NCBI GenBank assembly: GCA_023301335.1
Contig: JALZVA010000159.1
Location: forward strand, 1 to 10,867
Reading direction: 5' to 3'
DNA length: 10,867 bases
Source of the DNA: Akkermansiaceae bacterium
GTDB lineage: Bacteria; Verrucomicrobiota; Verrucomicrobiia; Verrucomicrobiales; Akkermansiaceae
Shown one piece after another: positions 1 through 6,944 of this stretch. The notes under the pieces are model-generated. The model was given only the letters and a program-made list of their open reading frames with translations. It searched no databases and had not been told where the DNA came from. Both the position numbers and the translations under genes were made by a program. Position 1 is the stretch's first letter. Every line of letters begins with the position of its first letter.

Positions 1-378
1 GCAGCTATTCCAGCCGTCACCGCTGCGTTGGCTCCACTGCTATGGAGTGGGAGTAATAAAACAGCAATGCTAGTGCCAGCATCGGTGATCGCTACGACAC
101 TTTTACCGATTGCGTATTTGATTTTTATTCTACTTATTAATTCTAAGAAAACCTTGGGGAACTCGATCCTTACAGGAGGTAGAAAAATCATGGTAAATAT
201 GCTCTTAATGATCGGCCTTGGTCTAGCAACCTTTGCTTCATTCTGGGCTCTTTCAGGTAAAAAGCAAAGTGTGTTTGGAACCGCGTTAGAAGCTGGCCAG
301 CTTGGGATGATCTGCTTGGGGATTTTAGCAATTGTCGGAGTTGTTGGCTTTGTGAAAAATAATAGAGCTAGTAATTAG
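1..378 (+). CDS. C-terminal part of a multi-pass membrane protein, probably Nramp-family divalent metal transporter (5' end outside window)
   Basis: The frame is open from base 1 to a TAG at 376-378, giving 125 residues with no start inside the window, so the gene is cut by the window edge. Three hydrophobic segments are visible: one around VIATTLLPIAYLIFILLI (residues about 35-52), one around MLLMIGLGLATFASFWAL (about 67-84), and one around GMICLGILAIVGVVGF (about 103-118). They are separated by a short basic loop ending in GGRKIM. The order (Leu/Pro-rich helix, small basic loop with a GNS/GGR patch, another helix) resembles the C-terminal helices of Nramp/MntH-type proton-coupled Mn/Fe importers. 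The metal-binding DPGN and MPH motifs of that family would lie upstream and cannot be checked. Other multi-pass transporters remain possible. The next gene starts 26 bp downstream, so the two could be co-transcribed. Confidence 0.5.
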   Translation, partial: AAIPAVTAALAPLLWSGSNKTAMLVPASVIATTLLPIAYLIFILLINSKKTLGNSILTGGRKIMVNMLLMIGLGLATFASFWALSGKKQSVFGTALEAGQLGMICLGILAIVGVVGFVKNNRASN

Positions 379-404
379 AGCTTTTTTGATAAGTAGTTAG
401 GGAT

Positions 405-1454
405 ATGAAATTTGGAATCATAGGGACCGGCATGATTGCCCACTTCCACGCAAAAGCAATAGCGGCGATGGAGAATGGAACCCTCCATTCTTGCTACAAT
501 AGAAATGCAGACCGAGCTAAAGCATTTGCAGAAGAGTATGGGATTAAAGCATGTGAGAGCATAGAGGAGTTTCTAGCGGATCCGGAGTTAGAAATTGTTA
601 CGATCGGAACTCCATCTGGAACTCATATGGAGCCAGCAATAGAGGCGATGGCTGCGGGGAAGCACGTGATTTGTGAAAAACCGTTAGAAGTCACCCCCGA
701 AAAAATCAACCAAATGATCGAGGCCTCGGAAGCTCATCAGGTAACTTTATCCGCTATTCTAAATCGCCGGTTTAACAAATCTGTGAGCTATCTTAGAGAG
801 GCTGTGAAGCAAGATCGATTCGGCACACTTTCGCTTGTGGAAGCATCTATCAAGTGGTTCCGCACGCAGGAGTATTACGATTCAGCTGGATGGAGAGGAA
901 CATGGGCGCTGGATGGAGGAGGAGCCTTGATGAATCAATCCATTCATATTATTGATCAGCTGATTTATATAGTAGGGCCAATTAAGCGTCTAACAGCTAG
1001 CATGGCGTGCTTAGCTCACGAAAATATTGAAGTGGAAGACACAGCTGTGGCTATTTTAGAATTTGAAAATGGAGCGCGAGGAGTGATTCAGGGCTCCACC
1101 GCGTGTTATTCTGCATCTGGTCATAAAGCTGAAGTGAACATTTGTGGTAGCGAAGGGAGTGCATTCCTCGCGGATGAACATTTTAAAGCATGGGATTTTA
1201 AGGAAGCTGCGCCAGCTGATGATTATGTGCGTAAGCACCTGATGGAGACAGAAGGTGGAGAAGCTCTAGGAGCCAACGACCCAACCAAGATTAATTTTAC
1301 TGGGCACCAAAAGAATTTTGAAGAAATAGTAAGCGCAATAACAGAAGGAAGAAAATGCTCAGTAGATGCTCATGAAGCACGTAAAGCGGTTGATGTCATT
1401 TGTGCGATTTATAAATCGGCTCAACATAATGGAGAATGGATCACACTAAAATAA
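405..1454 (+). CDS. Gfo/Idh/MocA-family NAD(P)-dependent oxidoreductase
   Basis: This 349-residue protein has the length and two-domain layout typical of the family. The N-terminal Rossmann fold opens with GIIGTGMIAHFHA (G7, G9 and A12 form the dinucleotide-binding glycine pattern). The family signature EKPLEVT is at residues 91-97, with K92 as the usual catalytic lysine. The C-terminal alpha/beta domain contains DGGGALMNQSIHIIDQL (170-186), where H181 and D184 occupy the usual active-site positions. Such enzymes oxidise or reduce a hydroxyl of a sugar, sugar acid or inositol in the cytoplasm; the substrate cannot be read from sequence. The ATG at 405 follows an AGGGAT stretch, one of the better ribosome-binding sites in the window. 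The isomerase gene begins 7 bp after the stop, so the two products probably act in one sugar-conversion pathway. Confidence 0.93.
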   Translation: MKFGIIGTGMIAHFHAKAIAAMENGTLHSCYNRNADRAKAFAEEYGIKACESIEEFLADPELEIVTIGTPSGTHMEPAIEAMAAGKHVICEKPLEVTPEKINQMIEASEAHQVTLSAILNRRFNKSVSYLREAVKQDRFGTLSLVEASIKWFRTQEYYDSAGWRGTWALDGGGALMNQSIHIIDQLIYIVGPIKRLTASMACLAHENIEVEDTAVAILEFENGARGVIQGSTACYSASGHKAEVNICGSEGSAFLADEHFKAWDFKEAAPADDYVRKHLMETEGGEALGANDPTKINFTGHQKNFEEIVSAITEGRKCSVDAHEARKAVDVICAIYKSAQHNGEWITLK

Positions 1455-1461
1455 AAACCCC

Positions 1462-2334
1462 ATGATACTTACAGGATTTGCAGACGAAGCGGCAAGAGAT
1501 CTAACCACTCAAATTAAAGCGACAAAAGAATTGGGCTGGGATTATATATCAGCACGTGGAATAAACGGGAAAAATATGCACGAACTCTCGGAGCTAGAAT
1601 TTTCTCAAGCGGTTGATGAATTGGATGCCGCTGGAGTTAAGATTGCCGAATGTGGCTCGCTCATAGGAAACTGGGCTAAATCTATCGATACGGATTTCGC
1701 GATTACTTTAGGGGAGATTGAGCGAGCGATCCCACGGATGCAAAAGTTGAACGTAAAAATCGTGCGTGTCATGTCATATGCCCAAGAAGAGTGGGGGATG
1801 GAGCAGAATGAAAGAGAGCGCTTTCGCCGACTTCGAGAAGTCACCGAGCGTTTTACAGATGCGGGGATAGTGACCGCTCATGAGAACTGCATGAACTGGG
1901 GAGGCTTCTCAGCCGAGCACACCTTACGCCTTATCGAAGAAGTGCCTAATTTGAAGCTTGTCTTTGATACAGGAAATCCAGTTTTCCAGCTCGACCGAAG
2001 TAAGCCAAAGGCAGATGGATCGTTCCATTGGCAAGATACTTTGGAGTTTTACCGCAGAGTGAGGGAGCATATCGTCCATGTGCATATTAAAGACTGCCTG
2101 AACCCAAATAAAGTAGGAGAGGAGCCAGAATACACTTTCCCAGGAAAAGGTCAGGGTTATGTCGCTGAAATAATAGATGACTTGAAAGCCACTGGTTATG
2201 ATGGATTTCTTGCTATTGAGCCTCATGTAGCGACTGTATTTCACGTTTCAGCTGACCAAGAACCTGACTGGCAACAATGCTATGATAGTTATGTGGAGTA
2301 TGGAAAATCTTTGGAATTCTTATTACGCCAATAA
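1462..2334 (+). CDS. Sugar phosphate isomerase/epimerase (xylose isomerase-like TIM barrel)
   Basis: The 290-residue protein fits the AP endonuclease 2/xylose isomerase-like TIM-barrel superfamily. Candidate metal ligands appear in the expected order on successive strands: E141 in HENCMNWGG, D169 in LVFDTGNP, H208 and D211 in HVHIKD, and E253 in LAIEPHV. A PGKGQGYV loop (227-234) takes the place of the usual GeG segment before the last strands. There is no signal peptide, so it is cytoplasmic. Family members include sugar isomerases, 3-epimerases, inosose dehydratases and 3-keto-sugar enzymes, and sequence alone does not separate them. The 7-bp gap from the oxidoreductase strongly suggests a shared mRNA; such pairs commonly handle inositol or keto-sugar intermediates. 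No Shine-Dalgarno motif precedes the ATG, so translational coupling is plausible. Confidence 0.9.
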   Translation: MILTGFADEAARDLTTQIKATKELGWDYISARGINGKNMHELSELEFSQAVDELDAAGVKIAECGSLIGNWAKSIDTDFAITLGEIERAIPRMQKLNVKIVRVMSYAQEEWGMEQNERERFRRLREVTERFTDAGIVTAHENCMNWGGFSAEHTLRLIEEVPNLKLVFDTGNPVFQLDRSKPKADGSFHWQDTLEFYRRVREHIVHVHIKDCLNPNKVGEEPEYTFPGKGQGYVAEIIDDLKATGYDGFLAIEPHVATVFHVSADQEPDWQQCYDSYVEYGKSLEFLLRQ

Positions 2335-2380
2335 TAAGTAGGTTAGGGTTATTAAAGAACCTGATTGAGCTGTTTTCTGC

Positions 2381-2402
2381 AGTGCCGGTAGCACTCATTT
2401 TT
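2381..2402 (+). terminator. Weak candidate intrinsic terminator after the isomerase gene
   Basis: AGTGC (2381-2385) pairs perfectly with GCACT (2391-2395) across the loop CGGTA. It is followed by CATTTTT, a short T tract. It lies 46 bp after the isomerase stop and upstream of ptsH, where the end of a transcription unit would be expected. The stem is only 5 bp, so the call is tentative. Confidence 0.35.
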
Positions 2403-2426
2403 ACTTTAAAAATAGGTGAATTTGCT

Positions 2427-2445
2427 CAGGAATGAGAACCTCCTG
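2427..2445 (+). promoter_or_regulatory. Small hairpin in the ptsH leader
   Basis: CAGGA (2427-2431) can pair with TCCTG (2441-2445) across a 9-nt loop, about 85 bp upstream of the likely ptsH start. A loose promoter match overlaps it: TTGCTC at 2422-2427 and TAAAAA at 2446-2451, 18 bp apart. Both signals are weak. A pyrimidine-rich tract (about 2463-2485) follows. No known riboswitch was recognised here. Confidence 0.2.
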
Positions 2446-2531
2446 TAAAAACCATTTAAAAAAATCTCTTTTCCTTCTTCTCATCAATGGGTATGCTGAG
2501 CCGTCCACCTAAGTTTACCTTTATTAATATC

Positions 2532-2798
2532 ATGCCTTCTTCAGAATACACCATTACTAATAAATTAGGAATCCACGCCCGTCCAGCGGCTCAATTCGTA
2601 AAGATAGCCAATAGCTTCGATACGGAGGTGACTGTGGAGAAAGATGATGAAGAGGTGGACGGGAAATCCATTATGGGGCTCATGATGTTAGCAGCTGGTC
2701 ACGGCTCAGTGCTCAAGATCACGACAGAAGGGCCTGAGGAAAATGAAGCGTTGGAGGCTCTTGGAGCCTTGATCGCCAGAGATTTTCAAGACGTTTAA
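2532..2798 (+). CDS. ptsH: Phosphocarrier protein HPr
   Basis: This is the small cytoplasmic phosphocarrier of the phosphotransferase system, which accepts phosphate from enzyme I and passes it to enzyme IIA domains. From the ATG at 2532 the protein has 88 residues, the usual HPr size. The active-site motif GIHARPAA then puts the phosphorylated histidine exactly at His15. The regulatory motif GKSIMGLMML puts the serine exactly at Ser46, the HPr kinase site. An earlier in-frame ATG at 2487 would add 15 residues (MGMLSRPPKFTFINI) and shift this numbering, so 2532 is preferred; neither start has a clear Shine-Dalgarno sequence. Enzyme I follows after 10 bp. Ser46 in this context implies HPr kinase/phosphorylase elsewhere in the genome and a role in carbon regulation. 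Confidence 0.95.
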   Translation: MPSSEYTITNKLGIHARPAAQFVKIANSFDTEVTVEKDDEEVDGKSIMGLMMLAAGHGSVLKITTEGPEENEALEALGALIARDFQDV

Positions 2799-2808
2799 TC
2801 GTTTTATT

Positions 2809-4620
2809 ATGGAGGGAAGTGATTCTGGCGAGATTATTGTACAGGGGGTCGGCGTGTCTCCTGGGATTGCCATTGGGCAAGTGCACATCGAGGCACGCGG
2901 TTTATCCGCACCAGATCTTTATGAAACTCCAGCTTCTGAAGTTGCTCACGAACAGCAAAGGTTCGAAAATGCACTAAAGAAGACACTGGAGCAGCTGGAC
3001 GCTCTCCAGAATAAAGTGCAGAGTATTGCAGAAGGTTCTGAGGCTCAAATATTTGAAGCACACCGGATGATTATTTCGGATACCTCATTGACGAAAAAAG
3101 TCTTACAGCAAATAGAGAAACGGCAGCAGAACGCCGAAGCTGTGTTCTACTCTGTTTTTCAGAATTATATAGAGTCGATGCGCAGGGTAAATGACCCTTA
3201 CCTGAGCGAACGTGCGTCAGATTTGACAGATATTTGCCAACGTGTGTTGAGAAATTTTTCTGATGCACATATTCCTAAAGGTGGCCCGGATCATCAGCAT
3301 ATTTTAGTAGCCTATGATCTTAGTCCCTCGGATACGGCGGTTATGGATCGTTCAAAAGTTCTAGGGTTTGCCACTGAGCAGGGAAGTGTGACTTCTCATA
3401 CCGCTATTCTTGCACGTTCATTAGGCATTCCTGCTATCGTGGAGCTGACAGATGCAGTGATGCGTCTTACCCAGTTAGACACATGTATTTTAGACGGAAA
3501 AACGGGGAAATTCATTATCAACCCCAGCCCAAAGACCTTAGAAAAATACGAGGCAAAGAAAGCTAAATTCTACGACCAAGAGTCGAAAGACTTTGCAGAA
3601 TCTAGGAAGCAGAAGGTGACGCAGACGGCTGATGGGCACGTGCTGACTCTTTCTGCAAATATTGAGTTTTCCCATGAAACTGGTGTGGTTCGGGAGTCTG
3701 GTGCTGAGGGAATCGGGCTTTTTAGAACTGAATTCTTTTTATTAAACGGGGGAGAAATTCCCTCTGAGCAGCAACAATACGAAGCCTATAAGGAGGTAGC
3801 CGAAGGAGCAGGAGGGCATTTGGCCATTATCCGAACCCTTGACGCCGGAGGAGATAAACTCTCTGCGGAGCCCTTGGTTAACCCAGAGCCGAATCCGTTC
3901 CTAGGATGGCGTGGAATCCGCGTCTCACTTAGTAGAGTAGATATGTTTAAGGATCAGCTCCGCGCGATCCTACGTGCGAGCGCGCATGGTAAAATAGGGG
4001 TGATGTTTCCACTGATTTCAGGAATGTCTGAGGTGAGAACTGCAAAAGATATCCTGAAGGAGTGCATGAAAGAGCTGGATGAAAGGGGGGTGAGCTATGA
4101 TGAGAAGATAGCTGTGGGAGTGATGATCGAGGTGCCCTCTGCTGCGATGCTAGCGGATAAGATAGCAGAGGAAGTGGACTTTTTCTCCATCGGGACGAAT
4201 GATCTCGTGCAGTACACGATCGCCGTTGATCGGGTAAATCCAGAAGTTTCACATCTCTATAAGCCCTGCCACCCTGCGGTGATTCGATTGATTAAGATGA
4301 CCGTCGATGCAGGATGTAAAAATGGTATCTGGACAGGCGTGTGTGGTGAAATGGCGGGGATGCTTGATGTCATCCCACTACTTCTAGGCTTAGGCGTAGA
4401 TGAACTTTCAGTGGGAGCTCACCAGCTTCCTCGGATTAAGCAAGCTATAGGAAAGCTGAATATTTCAGAGTGCCGAGAGCTTGCAGAGAAAGCTCTAAGT
4501 TTGGGAACATCTCCAGAAATCCGAGCGTTGACGACCCTGCTTGCGGAAGCTTCTTACCCTGAATTAATGCAGGAGGAGAACGAGGCAGGCTCGGAAAAAT
4601 TAGTGCTTACGAAGGCTTAG
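2809..4620 (+). CDS. ptsI: Phosphoenolpyruvate-protein phosphotransferase (PTS enzyme I)
   Basis: Enzyme I autophosphorylates from PEP and transfers the phosphate to HPr, in the cytoplasm. At 603 residues it is slightly longer than the usual 570-580, mainly through about 11 extra N-terminal residues before GVGVSPGIAIG and a short acidic tail. The order is: N-terminal HPr-binding domain; phospho-histidine motif GSVTSHTAILARS with His197; the PEP-binding barrel with GLFRTEFF (Arg306), LDAGGDK (344-350) and NPFLGWRGIR (362-371); then IEVPSAA, SIGTNDLVQYT, and the catalytic Cys512 in GVCGEMAG. All key residues are present, so it should be active. It starts 10 bp after ptsH, so the two form an operon. 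No enzyme II gene is in the window, so the sugar transported, if any, is unknown. Confidence 0.97.
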   Translation: MEGSDSGEIIVQGVGVSPGIAIGQVHIEARGLSAPDLYETPASEVAHEQQRFENALKKTLEQLDALQNKVQSIAEGSEAQIFEAHRMIISDTSLTKKVLQQIEKRQQNAEAVFYSVFQNYIESMRRVNDPYLSERASDLTDICQRVLRNFSDAHIPKGGPDHQHILVAYDLSPSDTAVMDRSKVLGFATEQGSVTSHTAILARSLGIPAIVELTDAVMRLTQLDTCILDGKTGKFIINPSPKTLEKYEAKKAKFYDQESKDFAESRKQKVTQTADGHVLTLSANIEFSHETGVVRESGAEGIGLFRTEFFLLNGGEIPSEQQQYEAYKEVAEGAGGHLAIIRTLDAGGDKLSAEPLVNPEPNPFLGWRGIRVSLSRVDMFKDQLRAILRASAHGKIGVMFPLISGMSEVRTAKDILKECMKELDERGVSYDEKIAVGVMIEVPSAAMLADKIAEEVDFFSIGTNDLVQYTIAVDRVNPEVSHLYKPCHPAVIRLIKMTVDAGCKNGIWTGVCGEMAGMLDVIPLLLGLGVDELSVGAHQLPRIKQAIGKLNISECRELAEKALSLGTSPEIRALTTLLAEASYPELMQEENEAGSEKLVLTKA

Positions 4621-4829
4621 AAGGGGGAGCTCAAAAGTTCATCACAGAGCAGTGTATTTTTGTTAGGTGAATTTTCTTTCCATAAATGCTTAGGAAAGGT
4701 TAAGTAATGCCAAGTAGTGTTTCAAGAGAGACGTGTGCTGGAGTGTCTTAAAGAAAGTGCTTAGCATTCCTCTCTCTAAATATACGAAGCGGTATTTAAT
4801 CCAGCAGCCTTTATCGAAGTAAAACATCC

Positions 4830-6821
4830 ATGAGCGAAAAAGAAAAAGACGTTACACTGCGTGACATGTATGCAGACTATTTTTTAGACTACGCAAGTTA
4901 CGTGATCCTAGAGCGTGCTGTTCCCCATGTATTAGACGGGATGAAGCCAGTGCAGCGGCGCATTCTTCATTCCTTGAATGAGATGGATGATGGACGTTAT
5001 AATAAAGTAGCCAATGTGGTGGGAAACACCATGAAGTACCACCCACATGGAGATGCCTCGATCGGAGATGCGATGGTTTGGTTAGGGCAGCGTGATGTCC
5101 TGATTGATACCCAAGGAAACTGGGGGAACACCCTCACGGGAGACCGTGCCGCAGCCTCACGTTACATTGAGGCACGCCTTACCCCCTTTGCTAAAGAGAT
5201 CACGTTTAATGCTAAGACCACAAAATGGAGTAGTAGTTACGATGGGCGTAATAAAGAGCCTGTAAACCTTCCGATGAAGTTCCCACTCCTGCTCCAACAA
5301 GGCGTGGAGGGGATCGCAGTAGGTCTAGCCTGTAAGATTTTACCCCATAACTTTATCGAGCTTATCGACGGCTGTATCGCAGCACTGAGGAAGCAACCCG
5401 TAGAGATTTACCCAGACTTCCTGCACGGAGGAAGTGCAGATGTATCTGACTATCGGGATGGGGTTCGAGGGGGTAAAATACGCGTCCGAGCAAAGATCGA
5501 GATCGAAAGTAAAAAGGTGTTAAAAATCGTTGAGATTCCTTTTGGAACAACCACTGGTGGCCTGATGGACAACATCGTGGCAGCCAATGAAAAAGGAAAA
5601 ATTAAAATCGCAAATATCGTCGATAACACCGCCGCAAACTGCGAAATTTTAATTAACCTCCCGCCTAACATAGACCCTGAGAACGCAGTAGATGCACTCT
5701 ACGCCTTCACCGACTGTGAAGTGAGCATCTCGCCGAATTCCTGCGTGATCGTTGACGACAAGCCTCAGTTCTTGGGAGCTTCCGAAATTTTAAAAATCGG
5801 AGCTTTCCACACGAAGGATCTGATCCAGCAAGAGCTCGAAATCAAGCTTGGGGAGCTCCAAGAAAAATGGCACTTCAGTTCCTTGGAGAAAATTTTCATT
5901 GAGAACCGCATCTATCGCGACATTGAGGAATGTGAAACTTGGGAAGCCGTGATCGCGGCAATCGATAAAGGCCTCAAACCACATGTCAAAAAGCTATACC
6001 GCAAGGTGACCGAGGAGGATATAGTCAGACTCACAGAGATCCGAATCAAGCGTATCTCGAAGTTTGATAGCTTTAAAGCCGATGAGTTAATCAAAGGCCT
6101 GGAAGGTGCAATTGAAGAGGTTGAAAAAAACCTAAAAAACCTGACGCGTTATACCATCAGCTATTACAATAACCTTAAGAAAAAATTCGGCAAAGGCAGG
6201 GAGAGACGCACCGAGCTTGGCGAGTTCGCAAAGTTAGACCGCACCCAAGTTGTGATGTCTAATGAAACCCTCTACCTCAACGCCAAGGAAGGCTTCGCCG
6301 GCTTTGGTAAGAGTTTGAGTAAGGACGAGGTGGTCGGTAAGTGCTCCACCCTAGATGACATCGTTACCTTTACGCCAGAAGGTACAGTGAAGGTCATGCG
6401 CGTCGCAGACAAGCTCTTCGTCGGGAAGCGTCCACTACACCTAGCCTTATTCCGTAAAGATGAGGAAAAGGTTTACACCATGGTGTATCGAGATGGACGT
6501 GATGGCCCGATCCTAGCCAAACGCTTTAAAATGGGCGGAATCACGCGAGAGAAGGAATATCCACTCACTAAAGGAACAAGAGGAAGTAGAGTTCTATACT
6601 TTGCCGTCCATGATTCTGAAAAAGAAAGCTCCGCGAACAGCGTGGTGATCCATCTTAAACCACAGCTCAGACTCCGCCAACTCAGTCGGGTGTACCACTT
6701 CTCCGACCTTGCCATCAAGGGGAGAGGAGCAGTCGGGAATATTCTCACGAAGCATGGCGTGGATAGAATCGTGAGAGCTCCAAAAGACGCAGGAGAATCA
6801 GGAGATTTAGAACTCATCTAA
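4830..6821 (+). CDS. parC: DNA topoisomerase IV subunit A (ParC-like type IIA topoisomerase)
   Basis: This is the DNA-cleaving subunit of a type IIA topoisomerase that decatenates or relaxes DNA with an ATPase partner (ParE/GyrB). The catalytic tyrosine is Tyr112, preceded by Arg111, in AAASRYIEARL. The quinolone-determining region reads HPHGDASIGD (71-80), with Ala76 at the position of E. coli GyrA Ser83 and Asp80 matching Asp87. LDYASYVILERAVP and DGMKPVQRRIL near the N-terminus and EEDIVRLTEIRIKRISKFD (about 395-413) before the coiled-coil gate are family hallmarks and look most like Bacteroidota-type ParC. The C-terminal domain after about residue 470 is only some 190 residues and has no GyrA-box (QRRGGKG), which favours topo IV over gyrase. 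No parE or gyrB lies next to it. The ATG at 4830 has no strong Shine-Dalgarno sequence. Confidence 0.92.
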   Translation: MSEKEKDVTLRDMYADYFLDYASYVILERAVPHVLDGMKPVQRRILHSLNEMDDGRYNKVANVVGNTMKYHPHGDASIGDAMVWLGQRDVLIDTQGNWGNTLTGDRAAASRYIEARLTPFAKEITFNAKTTKWSSSYDGRNKEPVNLPMKFPLLLQQGVEGIAVGLACKILPHNFIELIDGCIAALRKQPVEIYPDFLHGGSADVSDYRDGVRGGKIRVRAKIEIESKKVLKIVEIPFGTTTGGLMDNIVAANEKGKIKIANIVDNTAANCEILINLPPNIDPENAVDALYAFTDCEVSISPNSCVIVDDKPQFLGASEILKIGAFHTKDLIQQELEIKLGELQEKWHFSSLEKIFIENRIYRDIEECETWEAVIAAIDKGLKPHVKKLYRKVTEEDIVRLTEIRIKRISKFDSFKADELIKGLEGAIEEVEKNLKNLTRYTISYYNNLKKKFGKGRERRTELGEFAKLDRTQVVMSNETLYLNAKEGFAGFGKSLSKDEVVGKCSTLDDIVTFTPEGTVKVMRVADKLFVGKRPLHLALFRKDEEKVYTMVYRDGRDGPILAKRFKMGGITREKEYPLTKGTRGSRVLYFAVHDSEKESSANSVVIHLKPQLRLRQLSRVYHFSDLAIKGRGAVGNILTKHGVDRIVRAPKDAGESGDLELI

Positions 6822-6944
6822 AACGCCGTTTAAAGCGGGCTACCATCTTCTGCACCTTCCTCTGGCTAGGGTGAAGAATGACGTTTTTTTGATTTGATGT
6901 TAGCCCTTGAAAATTACAGCTTCTAGAGTAAGCATTTTATACTT

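Noticed and set aside
4774..4802. Possible dif-like site (AAATA and TATTT arms) in the gap before parC
   Set aside because: The arms match only about 5 bp, and the XerC and XerD half-sites do not resemble known dif sequences closely enough to call, despite the nearby skew change.
4621..4829. Non-coding gap searched for tRNA, small RNA or a missing parE
   Set aside because: Only a short direct repeat, TGCTTAG, was found; there is no cloverleaf, coding frame or strong promoter.
6473..6817. 114-codon open frame on the - strand
   Set aside because: It is antisense to the conserved C-terminal domain of parC, with no recognisable protein features.
6822..6944. Possible terminator after parC (GCCG/CGGGC arms and a later T7 tract)
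   Set aside because: The arms need a bulge and are far from the T tract; other pairings near the T tract have only 3-4 bp.
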